Assembly: GCA_014529385.2 (NCBI GenBank)
Contig: CM043949.1
Coordinates: 114,581,477 to 114,645,476, forward strand
Source: Adiantum capillus-veneris
Lineage: Eukaryota; Streptophyta; Polypodiopsida; Polypodiales; Pteridaceae
DNA length: 64,000 nt
Direction: 5' to 3'
The notes beneath the pieces were generated by a model. The model made no database searches. It worked only from the letters and a program-made list of their open reading frames with translations, and was not told the origin of the DNA. This document shows positions 12,501 through 24,390 of the stretch, piece after piece. The translations under genes were made by a program, and so were the position numbers. Position 1 is the first letter of the stretch. Each line of letters begins with the position of its first letter.

Positions 12501-14204
12501 ACAAGTGGTGGATCTTGGGACAAAACCCCTTTGTAAAACATAGCATTGGCATTACAAGTGATGAGAAAAAATATTATTCAAGATATAACCTTATAGGTTG
12601 GAAAAGTGGTGATGGACCTTGACAAGTGGTGAAGGATACCATGTAAAATATACCCTTATAGGTTGGACAAGTGGTGGACCTTAACACCCAGTTCTTCCTA
12701 ATATAATGGCATAGAGTGGATAAGTGGTGAATCTTAAGACCAAACCACTCATGCTACTAGGTATAATACATTAGACAAGTGGTAGACCTTGAATGTAAAC
12801 ACCCCATGTACAAAATATCATGGTTTCAGGGTGTTTCAATGGAGCCTAGCATCTTGGAGACATGGTAGATGTTGATTCTTTCCATGTTTGAATGGCACCT
12901 ATCTTGGAAAAATGATGGAGGTTACTTCTCTCCATGTTTCAATGGAGCCTACCTTTGACAAGTGGTGAACCTTTGCTTCTCTCTATGTTTGAATAGAGTT
13001 AGCTTGGACAAGTGGTGGACCTTTGATTCTCTCTATGTTTGAATAGAGTTAGCTTGGAAAAGTGGTGGACCTTGGAATGAAACCCCCATGTATAACATAT
13101 CATGGGCATTTCAAGTGGTGAGAAAGGATATCATTGAAGATATAACCTTATAGGTTGAACAAGTGGTGGACCTTAATACATAGTTCTTCTTAATATAATG
13201 ACATAGAGTGTACATGTGGTGTATCTTGAGACCAAACCACTCGTGCTACTGGGGATAATAGGTTAGACAAGTGGTGGGCCTTGAAATAAAACCCCCCACG
13301 TACAAAATAAAATGGGTTTATGGTATTTAAATGGATCCTAGCTTGGAGACATGGTGGAGCCTGATCCTCTCCATGTTTCAATGAAGCCTATCTTGGAGAA
13401 ATGGTGGAGCATCCTTCTTTCCATGTTTCAATATAGCCTAGCTTGGACAAGTGGTGGACCTTTGGTTCTCTCTATGTTTCAATAGAGTTAGCTTGGACAA
13501 GTGGCAGACATTGAAACAAAACTCCCATGTAAAACATATCATGGGTAGTTCAAGTTGTGAGAAAAAACACCATTCAAAATATAACCTTATAGGTTGGACA
13601 AGTGGTGGACCTCAACACCCAATCCTTTTTAATACAATGACATAGAGTGAAAATTGGTGAATCTTGAGACCAAACCTATCAAGCTACTAGGGACACTTGG
13701 TTGGACAAGTGGTGGACCTTGAATGTACATCCCCTATGTACAAAATATCATGGGTTTAGGGTGTTTCAATGGATTCTAGCATATTGGAGACATGGTGGAG
13801 CTTGCTTCTCTCCATGTTTCAAGTGGTGGACCTTCAATTATTTTCCCATACCTAGTTTAGACAACCCATACACTTTGCAACTCTAAAGGTTGGACGAGTG
13901 GTGGAGCTTTGTTTATTTTTATGTTTTAATGGATCCTAGTTTGGACAAGTAGTGGACCTTGGAAAAAAGCCCCCCCGGTACAACATAGTTGAGTTTTTTC
14001 ATGTTTTAATGGAAGAGAGCTTCGACAAATGGTTGAGCTTGCTTATCTCCATGTGGATTTTAGAAATAGCTTGGACAGGTGGTGGAGCTTTGCTTTTCTA
14101 CTCTTCATAATACAATGATGCATAGGTTGGTTACATGGTGAATCTTAAGGCCAAACCTCCCATCTTACTAGAGATGATAGGTTGGACAAGTGGTCAACCT
14201 TCTA
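9516..14204 (-). repeat. Left giant array of the GGTCCACCACTTGTCC core (inverted arm)
   Basis: On the plus strand the core reads TTGGACAAGTGGTGGACC and recurs dozens of times in larger units. The marker phrase CCCCCATGTAAAACATATCA appears near 9829, 10189, 10507, 10933, 11351, 11705, 12089, 12525, 13085 and 13520, so units are roughly 320-560 bp. Each unit contains the blocks TGACATAGAGTGGACAAG, CTACTAGGGATAATAGGTT, TCTCTCCATGTTTCAATGG and ACCTTATAGGTTGG. Read inverted, these are the same blocks in the same order as the 31-39 kb array. Open frames beginning around LDKWWT occur in some units and look like by-products of the repeat. Confidence 0.92.
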
Positions 14205-14365
14205 TCATTTCTCCATGCCTATAATTAGACACTTAGTAGAACTAGCATCTTTCTATGTTGTCTAGAGCTGAGCTTGGACAAGTAGTGGACCTTGCTACTC
14301 TCTTCCCTTGGTTTATTAGTTTGAAGACTCATTATATATACTTGCTTAGATCTATATACTTACTC
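14205..14365 (+). repeat. Inner-edge module of the left array
   Basis: This copy of the module of about 160 bp (CTATGTTGTCTAGAG, CCCTTGGTTTATTAG, CTTAGATCTA) closes the left array on its gene-facing side. Its inverted counterpart closes the right array at 31030-31200. A third copy is at 7455-7620. Confidence 0.78.
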
Positions 14366-15283
14366 ATTAGTTAGGTTACAAGTAGGTATGTAATTTGTTC
14401 GCCTCAAGGGACTTTGAATATTGAATAGTAAGAAAGTCAAGTGCTGGTTTCAAGATCTTTTGCTTATCTAAACTATACTCTAACTCAATAATAAGTTTCT
14501 TAAGTTCCACGTATTGTCCTATCTAGGCTCCAAAAGAGTCTTAATTGGTTTGTGCTAGATTCTAACTTCCTTGATGGGGTAGAATCCTAGAAAAATGAGG
14601 CACTATAATTTTTACCTTAGCTCAAATGGATTTTCACTTAAACTAGACTGCAATTTGGCATCTAGTATCTTTGTCTTGATGGAGTTTAACACTAGATACA
14701 TAGTAGTGATATTTAAGCTTCATGTCTCTTCACTTGATCGAGATATGAGACCATACTTTCAAGGTCACCACTTGTCTTACCTAAAGACCAATGTGAGACA
14801 TGGGAGCAAGAAAGCCATCCGATATTGTTTTAAGGACTATTACATAGACAATCAATAACTTAAGTAAAGGAAAAAGACTTGGATCTTTCACAATTAATAA
14901 CTTAAGTAAAGCCAAAAAGACTTGGATCTTTGACATTTTTTTTCAAACTAAAAAAAGCACAATCTCATGCTAACAAAACTATAAATCACAATTGAAAGTT
15001 TTGAACAAGAAAAAGATCAGCAATCTTAATAAGAAGGATACTTTCATTTCATTTGATGATTACAAATTAAAATAAAGTCTCTCAAGAAATTGATAAACAA
15101 AAAATGTAGGTGACTGCTTCATTATTTTGATCAAAAATATCAAAATCTCTATTGATTGAGCTCCATCTAGTAGTATCCTTTGTAAGATCCTACAGGAAGG
15201 AATAAAAAGAAAGATTTGTTAGATACCATGCACATGAGTGTTCAAGCATGTGTATCAAGAATATATGACATGTCATTAGTACC
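14366..15283. other. Spacer downstream of the HAD-like gene
   Basis: AT-rich and without a recognisable gene. A short tandem duplication of about 45-50 bp (CTTAAGTAAAG..AAAGACTTGGATCTTT) lies at about 14858-14932. The remainder shows nothing I can name. Confidence 0.5.
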
Positions 15284-16482
15284 TTAGGGTTGGTTTCTAT
15301 CCAGCCCTAGAAGATTGTTCTCAGCTTTCACCTTATTTATATAAGCCTTTGCTGCGGTTGCCTTCAAAACTCCTTTTGTGTTACAACCCAATTGCCTAGC
15401 TAAAGTGGTCAATTGTGATGCCTTCATGCTTTCAATGGGTGTACGCTCCTTTTCCAAGATCTCTTGTATATGGGCTCTTCTCATTTCATTGCGGTGGCTT
15501 GTGTCACTTGCTTCTTCAATGATAGTTTCATCTCTGTCACCTTTTGCAGGTGGTATTCTTCTTGTAAAGAACACCTTAGCTGACCAAACATCATTTTTCT
15601 GCTTCCAATACTCCGTGATTTTTTTGTATTCACTATCATTTGTCACTATAGGTTGTCCATAACGATTAGAAGCAATTAAATCACGCACATCCCTTCTCTC
15701 ATCAAGCTGAATCAAGTATGTCAGTAGCTCCTCCAAGAGCATATTGTCAACCATCTTCTCAACATCAAATTGTGGTGGAAAAATGCAATTGTTTGCTGCT
15801 GAAATACATCCCTTGTAAGGAGAGTCATCAATAAGCACTGTTCTTTGTGGACCACATTCAAACCCCATGGCAATTTTGGCTAGAGGCTTGAACATTGACT
15901 CAACGTTTGGATTGTTGGGTCTAAACAATTTTTGAGTTTGAGCGGTGTAGCAAACATCTTGTGACCAAATTGCAAAGAAAGGCAATGTATCCTCAGCTAA
16001 GTTGTTTAGTGCTGCAAGGATTTGATACACATTATTCCTAGTAGCTGTCGACCAAATTGCAACATTAAACCTCTGTAAAATAGTCTTCAAGAATTGGATG
16101 CAACCTGGCCTGAGTATAATATATCTTTTTGAATCCATTTGCACTGAGTTGTGGTGTGAGGATGGTTGAGGGGAACGTTTCAACAATAGACCATTTAAAT
16201 CCAATATAATTGTAAGCATGGATTTCTCAACATCTACACTACATGACGTAGTAGCAATTGGAAATAGCTCGTAAGTGGATTTTTCAGTCTCTTTTGATGT
16301 ATGTTGCATTTTTGAAGCATCGATTTCTTGGTTCTCATTATTGGAAGCTTGCTCAAGTTGCACAACACTAGACTCTAGTATAGAAATATCATCCATCTTG
16401 GGCACGTCAGAAACCATAGAATCTATGGATTCTATAGTTGTTGACTGAACCATAGGAGCATTATCCATCCTAATTTGTGAAT
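15284..16482 (-). CDS. FCP1-like HAD-superfamily protein with SAP-like C-terminus
   Basis: The reading frame is open for about 394 codons from ATG 16466-16468. The frame stays open upstream, but a good acceptor (TTTTCTTAG) ends at 16483, so the exon probably begins at 16482. From that ATG, the first 80 residues are acidic and Ser/Thr-rich. The HAD domain follows: motif I IILDLNGLLLKR (nucleophile at about residue 90), RPGCIQFLK, motif II VAIWSTAT, and motif III/IV VLIDDSPYKG (about residues 211-220). The second motif-I aspartate is N, which occurs in some plant HAD/FCP1-like proteins and questions phosphatase activity. The C-terminus (MKASQLTTLARQLG..) resembles a SAP-type DNA-binding motif. 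That is my inference. The lack of stops sets it apart from its decayed neighbours. Confidence 0.75.
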
Positions 16483-16689
16483 CTAAGAAAACACACACAA
16501 AAATGGTATCTCAAAACCACTAGAATTTTATGCACCATATTTACATGTAGAACTCCTAGTAAGAAATTTATTTAAGGTAAAGTCATTGTTAGAATCCTTG
16601 CAACCATTAAATGTTATATTCACTTGAGATTTCATCCATGAAAAATGAAAATGATGCATGTACTTGAGATTTCCATCCATGTACAATAC

Positions 16690-17265
16690 TTTACAATGTC
16701 AAGTAAAGTCATAGTCAGCAAAAAAAAATCTTCTCCTGCTTCAACTTGACAAATAGTCTCAATGCATACATGGCCATATTCTCCTAACTTGATGTGTGAA
16801 GAGGTGCATTTATGCCAAGGTGGAAAATTTGGATCAAATGTATAGCGTACGTTGGGACAAACATTTGTACTGTGAGAACTATTTATATAGCCCGACACGT
16901 TTCCTTCTTCTACACAACCAATAATGTATGATTGATCTTCCTCTTCTTCTATGTTTGGATCCTCTAGAAGAGAATATTTATAAGCTCTTGGAAATATTTT
17001 GCATATCTTTTTTCAGTCTTGAAATCTATACTTATGCCCTCCATAGTTTAGAATAGTCAAACCACTTTCCAGGGTAGTATGCACAAATAGCCCATAACCA
17101 GCTCCTTGAATACATGAAAGTCGCACTTCAAAATCCACACCGTTAATATGGAAAATTACATCTTTGGGAATAGGAAAATTTGGTGTCCCAAAAGGATCTT
17201 CATGCCAATCATAGTGTGAAATACATCTAGTTTTTATATCACTTAACTCCTTTGTGTTTGCAAAA
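16690..17265 (-). pseudogene. SET-domain methyltransferase-like gene, broken
   Basis: The minus strand reads a SET N-terminal half, DFEVRLSCIQGAGYGLF, then LTILNYGGHKYRFQD, then an in-frame TGA at about 17014. The same frame continues through SGYINSSHSTNVCPNV and GEYGHVCIETICQVEAGEDFF. At a T-run (about 16725) a one-base shift is needed to reach ADYDFT and a stop. The order GxG-Y, Y-x-G, the NSS/NV region and GEDFF..DY matches the SET fold. The classical NHS box is NSS here. One stop plus one homopolymer frameshift make it a pseudogene as written. It lies upstream of the HAD-like gene on the same strand with a forward array beyond it. Confidence 0.7.
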
Positions 17266-17399
17266 AGAAGAAAATATTATGCATAAAATAATGACAAGAT
17301 CAAAGAAAGTTATCATTATTTTATAGTCCAATAGGTCCATTGTATGAAAGACTTAGAGTGCCTCTTACATGGTGCCTCCAAGGTTTCCAAAAAATAAAA

Positions 17400-19290
17400 T
17401 CATTGAAAAACTCTATTGCCCATTTGAAGCATAGAGAGAACCAAGGTCCCCCACTTGTCCAAGCTAGACATGGAGCATTGACACAAGATCCAACACTTAT
17501 CCAAGAACCCTATAGTATATGTGGTAACATGGGATGCGTTGATGCAACAAAAGTAGTCTAGCCTCCTCATCCATCTCTTTTTTCTTGTAGCCTAGAGAGA
17601 TTAGTTTCAAGGTCTATCACTAGTCAAAAACTACACATAGAACATTGATACAAGGTTCCACCACATGTGAAACCTATCATCTCTAGTAGGATGGTTTGAT
17701 ATCAAGGTTCACCACGTGTCCTACCTATACTCTATTGTAGCATAGAGATTCTGGTTTGGTGGTACTACACTTGTCCGAACTTGGCTTGTTGTTGATATCT
17801 GGAGGTAATCAAGGGTCCTCCACTTGTCCAAGTTAGGCATATAAAACAATTGCAAGGTCCACCATGTGTACAACATATGATTGATTATAGCATGCATGGT
17901 CTTATTTCATGGGAAACCATCTTCTCTCCAACATGTCTACAACCTCGACTCCATTGAAGCATGGAGAGAAGCAAGGTCCACCACTTATCAAAGCTATTAT
18001 TTTCTCCCAGTGCTTTCAAAACCCATGATACGTTGTACATTGGGAGGGGGGGATTCTTGTTTCAAGGTCCACCACTTGGATAAGGTTGGATCCATTGAAA
18101 CATAAAGAGAAGCAAGCTCTACCATTTGTCTAAGCTAGGTGCCATTGAAACATGAAAACCCCATAATATGTTGTATACAGGGGGTGTTTTTCAAGGTCCA
18201 CCACTTGTCTAAGCTATGGTCCATTGGAAAATGGAGAGAAGCAAAGCTCCACCACTTTTCTAAGATGGGATCCATTGAAACATGGAGAGAAGCAAGCTCC
18301 ATTGTTTGTCTAAGCTAGGCTCTATTGGAACATGGAGAAAACAAGCTCCACCACTTGCCTATTATTGCATAGAGATTTTGGTTTGAAGGTCCACCACTTG
18401 TCCAACCTTGCCTTCCTGTATGGAGATAATCAAGAGTGCAATGATTCTCTAAGCTAGGGACATAAAAGAGTTTCAAGGTCCACTACATATACGATCTATG
18501 ATGGGTTAGCATGGGAGGTTTCATTCTAAGGTTGACCACTTCTCCAGCTCCGATTGTCCAACCTCAGATCCATTGAAGCATGGAGAAGAAAGGTCTACCA
18601 ACTCTCAAAATATATCAAATGCATGAATTGTTAATATATGCTATGCTGTGGAGTTTTGTTTGAAGGTCCACTCCTTATCCAAGCTAGAATCCATTGAAGC
18701 ATGGAAATAAGTAAGATATATCTCTAGTCCAAGATAGGATCCATTGAAACATAGAGAGAATCAAGGTCCACCACTTGTCCAAGCTATGCATGGGTAATTG
18801 ATATAAGGACCACTACGTTTTCACCTATACTATGCTCTATCATGGATGGTTTCATATCCCACCAATTTTCCAACCTATTTAATAGGTTATATTATGGGGG
18901 TTTGGTTTCAAGGTACTTCACTTGTCTAAGGTGGGTTCCATTGAACCATGGAGAGAAACAATGTCTACCACTTGTCCAAAATATGCTCCTTTAAAACATA
19001 AAAGCAAGGTCCACCACTTGTCCAAGATAATTTTTATCTCCATTGAAGCATGGAGAGAAACAAGGTCTACCACCTATCCAAAATATGCTCTATTGAAACA
19101 TAAAAGCAAGGTCCACCACTTGTCCAAGCTAATGTAACAAATGGGTGTTGGTTACAAGGTGTACCACACTTGTCTAAACTAGTCTGCATGCAAGGTCCAC
19201 CACAAGTCCAAGCTATATGAGATTGGTTTGAAGGTCTACCACACCTCTTGAAATTAGGATCCATGTAAGGTCCACCTTTTGTCAAGCTAT
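17400..19290 (+). repeat. Loose array of the GGTCCACCACTTGTCC core, upstream of the SET gene
   Basis: AAGGTCCACCACTTGTCC and close variants recur about every 60-150 bp, separated by phrases such as TCCATTGAAACATGGAGAGA and CATGATATGTTGTA, in the same orientation as the 31-39 kb array. No strict long period is visible. It looks like an older or more rearranged version of the array. It lies upstream of the minus-strand SET/HAD genes. Confidence 0.82.
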
Positions 19291-19795
19291 GCCTTTAGTG
19301 AGTACTAAAAATAAGTAAATTGCAGTACTTAAATACCTTTCCAAGCTCATTAAGATTTTGGTCTCTAAGGCCACCACCACATGTCTAATCTATGCTCTAA
19401 TTGATTACTTATGCTAGTTCTCAAAGTCCAAACATAAGCTCCCTTCTAGAAAGGTTAGTTTAAATTTAGGCTCCAGCACATGTCTAAGCTAGGTTCAATT
19501 TATGAAGCATCACCATTTAACCATGCTAGGATCTAATGTATCATATCAAGGGGTTATTGATAAAAGTTCCAAAACTTATTGAGTTCAAGATCTTAAGTAA
19601 TTAAGTCTTCGTGAGTATTAAATGTTAATAGTTTTAGTCTAAAGATCCACCATTCAAGAACTCAAGTAATTTACTAGTTACATTCAAACCTTGAATGCTT
19701 GAGATAAAAAATACAAACTCAATCATTACTATATAAAGCAAAATCTAACATTAAGAGTATCAAATCAACAACACAAGAAACACTAATATGCACAA
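19291..19795. other. Spacer between loose array and retroelement B
   Basis: No gene. A few degraded core fragments (for example CTCCAGCACATGTCTAAGC) fade out toward 19.5 kb. The last six bases, GCACAA at 19790-19795, form the target duplication of element B. Confidence 0.55.
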
Positions 19796-21428
19796 TGTAA
19801 TGGAATTTTCCTATTCAATTTGAGAGTAGCGGAATTTAATGAGAGTTCTTTCAAGAAATGATTTTGTGAGCATAGCAGGTAGACATAATTGAAAATAACA
19901 ACATAATCATAGCAATTAGTTAACTTGGCATGGACAATACTTTTGCAAGAGAGAGAATTTAGAGAACATGACAATAGTTGAGGACCGGATTTATGTGGAG
20001 CCGGTCCCCCCTCCAATAGGCATTTGTATTATGATTTCTCCCATAAAGAGAGACTTGTTACAATACATTCTTTGTGTTCCTTGTGACCTAGGTGAAACAA
20101 TGAAGATGGAAAGCTTCATGCATCACCATCATAGCATAACCTAAACTTGAAGAAAGATTTAACTATAAAAAGCCTCAGTCCCAAGACCTCAAACACCTTC
20201 GAAGGTGGAGAGAGATAGCAGGGAATGAGGGTAGAGAAGAGGAAGAAGAAACATTTCATACAAGAAAGAGCTAGTTCCTCACTTATCACAACTCTTGTGC
20301 TAGCATACATAATAGCATAGTAATGAAGAAGAAATAGATGGCAATCTCAAGCATTGAAGCATGGCTCTTGGATGGATTTGCACTCCATAGCCAAGAGTGT
20401 TGGTGTAGGCTCTCAACCTCTACTTTCTTGGAGAAAGAGAGGGAGCTCTTGCACTTTGCATAGTACACAATGAGAGTGTTTGTGAGTGTGTGTGGGTGAG
20501 TATACCCCCTAAGCACCCCCCTAGATTGCTTGGGTCGACCCCCCCTTGTAGCTCATGCTTGAAGCTCATTGGACCCCTCCAGGCCTAGCCAATCACAAGC
20601 AGGAGCCATTACAAGCAACATGGATAGCCTTGGGACAAGTGTCCCCCTTTCCCCTTTGAGAGGGAGGACTTGATAAATGAAAAATCAATTAATTAAATAT
20701 CCTTTATTATCATTGGACCCCTTGGGTGGCCAACCAATAGGTTTCAGGCACACCATGAGGGTAACATGAGGAGGAACTTGACAAGTGTCCTTGCTGCCTC
20801 TTCAAGCTGGGGCTTCCCTTGTGTGTGTGTGTGTGTTCTCTCTCATCCCCCCCCCCTTGTAGGCTCGCTCCCCTCCTTGTAGGGATCTTTTTGACTTTGG
20901 ATGAGCAAGCCCCTTAGTCATCAAGCATGACTAAGTACTTGAAGTAGGGGGTGTTTCCACAAGCATCTCAGGCAAGCTTCTCAAGGCACTTCAAGCACCT
21001 TAATCATGCACCAAGTCAAGCACCTCAAGCATGGAGCCAGTCAAGCACCTCAAGCATCTTAATCAAGCACCTCAAGCATGACAAGCACCTCAAGTAGGAC
21101 AAGCACCTCAAGCACGACAAGCACCTCGAGTTTGGGCCGGGTTCCCACCTCAAGCTCAGCCCTAGCTTACCTAAGGTCAAAGGACTTTTACACACATTAT
21201 TGGAGGTCTTTAATGAAGCTAACCCTAGGGTCTTATGCTCCATTGGTTAGCCTTGCTCTTGATAGAACATCTCCCATTTGGGCCCCTTTACTATTGGCCC
21301 CGTGTTGAGATAGATCTATAAGCACATATCTATATCTTAACACTTGTTCCCGTTTATTCTCCCACATTAAGTGATCAATTTAATATGAGAAAATCATTTG
21401 GGTTGGTTAGATATTAGATTTTATGACA
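19796..21428 (-). repeat. 3' LTR of copy B (1633 bp)
   Basis: It runs from TGTAATGGAATTTTCC to TTTTATGACA on the plus strand. It holds a CCGGATTTATGTGG block, a GT microsatellite (20821-20834) and a small tandem tract of 18-bp units related to CAAGCACCTCAAGCATGA (about 21000-21130). Its 5' neighbour in element orientation is the purine tract. Confidence 0.93.
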
Positions 21429-21445
21429 TTACCTCTCTCTTGAAA
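21429..21445 (-). other. Polypurine tract of copy B
   Basis: Read on the minus strand, AAGAGAGAGGTAA directly precedes the TGTCATAAAA start of the 3' LTR, as expected for the primer of plus-strand synthesis. Confidence 0.75.
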
Positions 21446-21788
21446 TCATAGTCGTCCTCGACTATGAGGTAGAAGAGATAAAGCCTTAGTCATTAGTCAA
21501 TCGTACTTAGCGGGTAGAGGATCCCTTTTTTACCCTACGACATCTTTCCAAGATGGATGACTAATCCATTTGGTGCTTGGGAGACATAGCTGCCGCAAGC
21601 ATGTCTGCTCTTTAGTCCATTTCATTCTCCCAAAGTAGAGTGACAAATTCTACTTGGTGTTTGAGAGACGTCGTCGTCACAAACATGATTCTAAGCATGC
21701 ATACTAGTTAAATTTGTGCACAATTAAAAAGAGGACTAGTCTTATAATACAAAAACATGAGTCATTTAAAAGAAATTTGTACATTTGC

Positions 21789-24390
21789 TTACTCTAATGT
21801 AGCATTGTAAGCATTGACAAGGTTCATACTATCCTTAAGTTGTACTCCTTGCATCCATCTAGCATCTTCAAAAGGATAATTTTTGAACTTAATAAGATAC
21901 CATCGGATTATCTTACCATGTTATAGTACCTTGTCTTCATGCCGAAGGACAGCTTCGGGTTGTAACACCTCTTCTTGGTCTTCAACTTTGGGAGGGTCTT
22001 CAATAATTGGTTCAGTTGGTGGATCTCCTTTGTAGGGCTTAAGTAGGCTTACATGAAAGGCATTGTGTATAAGCCAATGGTTGGGCAACTTGAGTTGATA
22101 AGCCGTCTCATTGATGGGCTTCAAGATTTGGAAAGGACCATAGTATCTTTTTGCTAGTTTAGCATAATACTTTTGATGGCCCGTAGGATTTTTGCCCGTC
22201 GTTTGCCTTAATCGAGCCTTAGGAAACTTGAGTAAGACCCAATCATTTTCTTTGAACATTAAGGCTCTTCTGTGCTTATCAGTAGTAGCTTTTTGCCTTT
22301 GTTGAGAGATGGCTATAGCCTCCCTAATCTTTTGAAAAGATTCTTGTAGGTCACGGCTATACTCATCGGCGGCGAAGATCTTCCCATGTACTTTGAGTAG
22401 CAAGGGACTTTTAGGTCTTCTCTCTATGATTTCGAAAGGTGCTTTCCCCGTAGAAGTATGGACAGTATTATTGTAGGCATACTCTACTAGAGGTAAATAC
22501 TTTTCCCATTGTGAGCGTTGATCTACTTCGGTAACATAAGTCTTGAGTAGATCGAGTATCGTAAGATTGGCTATCTCACTTTGGCCATCCGTTTGTGGGT
22601 GATAGGCCGAAGAGAAATTCAATCTTGTTCCTACATTTTCAAAGAGACCTGTCCAGAAATTACTGGTCATTCTAGGATCTCTACTGACACGATGGATGTG
22701 GGTAATCCATGGTGCTTGAAAATCTGAGATATGAAGAGAGTTGCCATTTGATGTGCCTTAATAGTCTTTTTGACAGGAATAAAATGTGCTTGCTTGCTAA
22801 ACGTGTCGACTATTGTCCATATTCTTGTATTCTCATGGATAGACTTGGGTAATCCAAAGATGAAATCCATGGATATACTCTCCCATGGTGAATTTGGAAT
22901 AGGCAATGGCTGGAGTAATCCAGGTTGCTTCCCTCTATCATACTTGGTCTTTTGGCATACTACACATTTTGAAACATACTCTTGTATGTCCACTTTCATG
23001 GTAGGTCAATAGAAATACGTCTCTACTCCTCGGAGAGTAGGTTGAATACCTCTATGCCCTGCATATGGAGGAGCATGGGATTCATACATAACCTGCTCAC
23101 GAAGGGAATGGGTAACACATAGCCTATTACCGTGGAGAAGATAACCATCCTGCAAGGTGAATGGTTCCTCTTTTTTCCCCAAAGCAAGGGCTGACATTAT
23201 GTCTCTAAAGTCAGGGTCAGTAGCATACTCATCTATTTTAGAGGATAGATCATTGTGAGTAGCTATAGACATCGGATTAACTTTTGGTGGTCGTGAAAGT
23301 GCATCGGCAACTTGATTGTGCTTACAAGCTATGTGAGCAATATGGAAATTAAATTGCGAAAGAAAATTTGCCCACCTCATTTGTTTGTCGGAAAGTTTGG
23401 TTTGCGTCATGAAATACTTGAGACTTTGGTGGTCGGTTTGTAGGATAAATGGAGTCCCCAATAGGTAGTGTTTCCATGTATCTAGGGCATGTAGAACAGC
23501 TAAAAGCTCTTTCTCATAAATGCCCAAGACTCGTTCATCACTATTGAGCCTTCCGCTCTCATATGCTATGGCATGCCCTTCTTGAAGCAAAACCGCTCCA
23601 AGGCAATCACCACACGCATCACATTGGACCTCAAATGGCTTTGAGAGATCCGAAAGCACGAGGACTGGTTGGGAAGTAAGCTTCTCTTTGAGTTTTTCAA
23701 AAGCATTTTGCTCCTTAGCAGTCCATACAAACTTAACATTCTTCTTTGTTAAGTTGTGTAGTGGTCCTGCTACTTGAGAGAATTTTTCTATGAAGCGTCT
23801 ATAGTATGCACACATACCAATAAAGCTTCTTAACTCATGTAGATTCCTTGGGTTAGGCCATGATTTTATTACCTCTAACTTTGATGGATCCATACGAATA
23901 CCATCGTGAGAGATAATATGACCTAGATATTGAATCTCTTGAAGGAAGAATTCACTTTTCTTTTGGTTGAGAAAAAGTATGTTTTCCCTCAAGGCTTGAA
24001 AAATCACTTGGAGATGTTGCTTATGTTCCTCCAAAGATTTGGAGTAGATGATGATATCATCAAAGAACACTCCAGTGAATTTATGATATGGTCTAAAAAT
24101 TTTCTCCATGAGACGATTGAAAGTAGCTGGTGCATTAGTCAAGCCAAAAGGCATGACTAGATATTCATAAAGACCAAATGTTGTGCGAAACGCGGTCTTT
24201 AGGATATCTTCATCCACTATCCTTATTTGATGATAGCCACTCTTAAGGTCAATCCTACTGAAGTAGGTAGAGCCTTGTAGCTTATCAAACAGATCTTCTA
24301 CCCGAGGCACGGGAAATCTGTTTTTGATAGTGATATGGTTTAGTGCTCAATAGTCCACACACATATGGTATGTACCATCTTTCTTTTTCA
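21789..24390 (-). pseudogene. gypsy pol of copy B: RT, RNase H, integrase, chromodomain
   Basis: The largest open piece is 23006-24310 (434 codons). It has RT boxes [28 protein letters not shown] and VFFDDIIIYS (residues about 81-90), then RNase H FEVQCDACGDCLGAVLL and TDHQSLKYF (about 227-345). The integrase zinc finger (SHAPPYAGHRG, then CVVCQ) is split by a TGA at about 23003-23005. The integrase core continues at 22667-22999 and 21921-22670 with a frameshift between. After a TAA at about 21918-21920 the same frame runs on to 21789 with KIIRWYLIKFKNYPFEDARW, a chromodomain-like end. The domain order marks a plant chromovirus. At least three stops and two frameshifts inactivate it. Confidence 0.92.

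Noticed and set aside
10628-13886. Plus-strand open frames of 60-120 codons in the left array as genes
   Set aside because: They are built from the repeat unit, start and stop at varying points, and read the core in more than one frame. Kept only as a finding to test.
14595-14858. 87-codon plus frame as a gene
   Set aside because: No domain, ordinary AT-rich composition, no supporting context.
15284-16498. Start of the HAD-like gene at 16498
   Set aside because: That codon is GTG and lies inside a probable intron. ATG at 16466-16468, after the TTTTCTTAG acceptor, is the better start.
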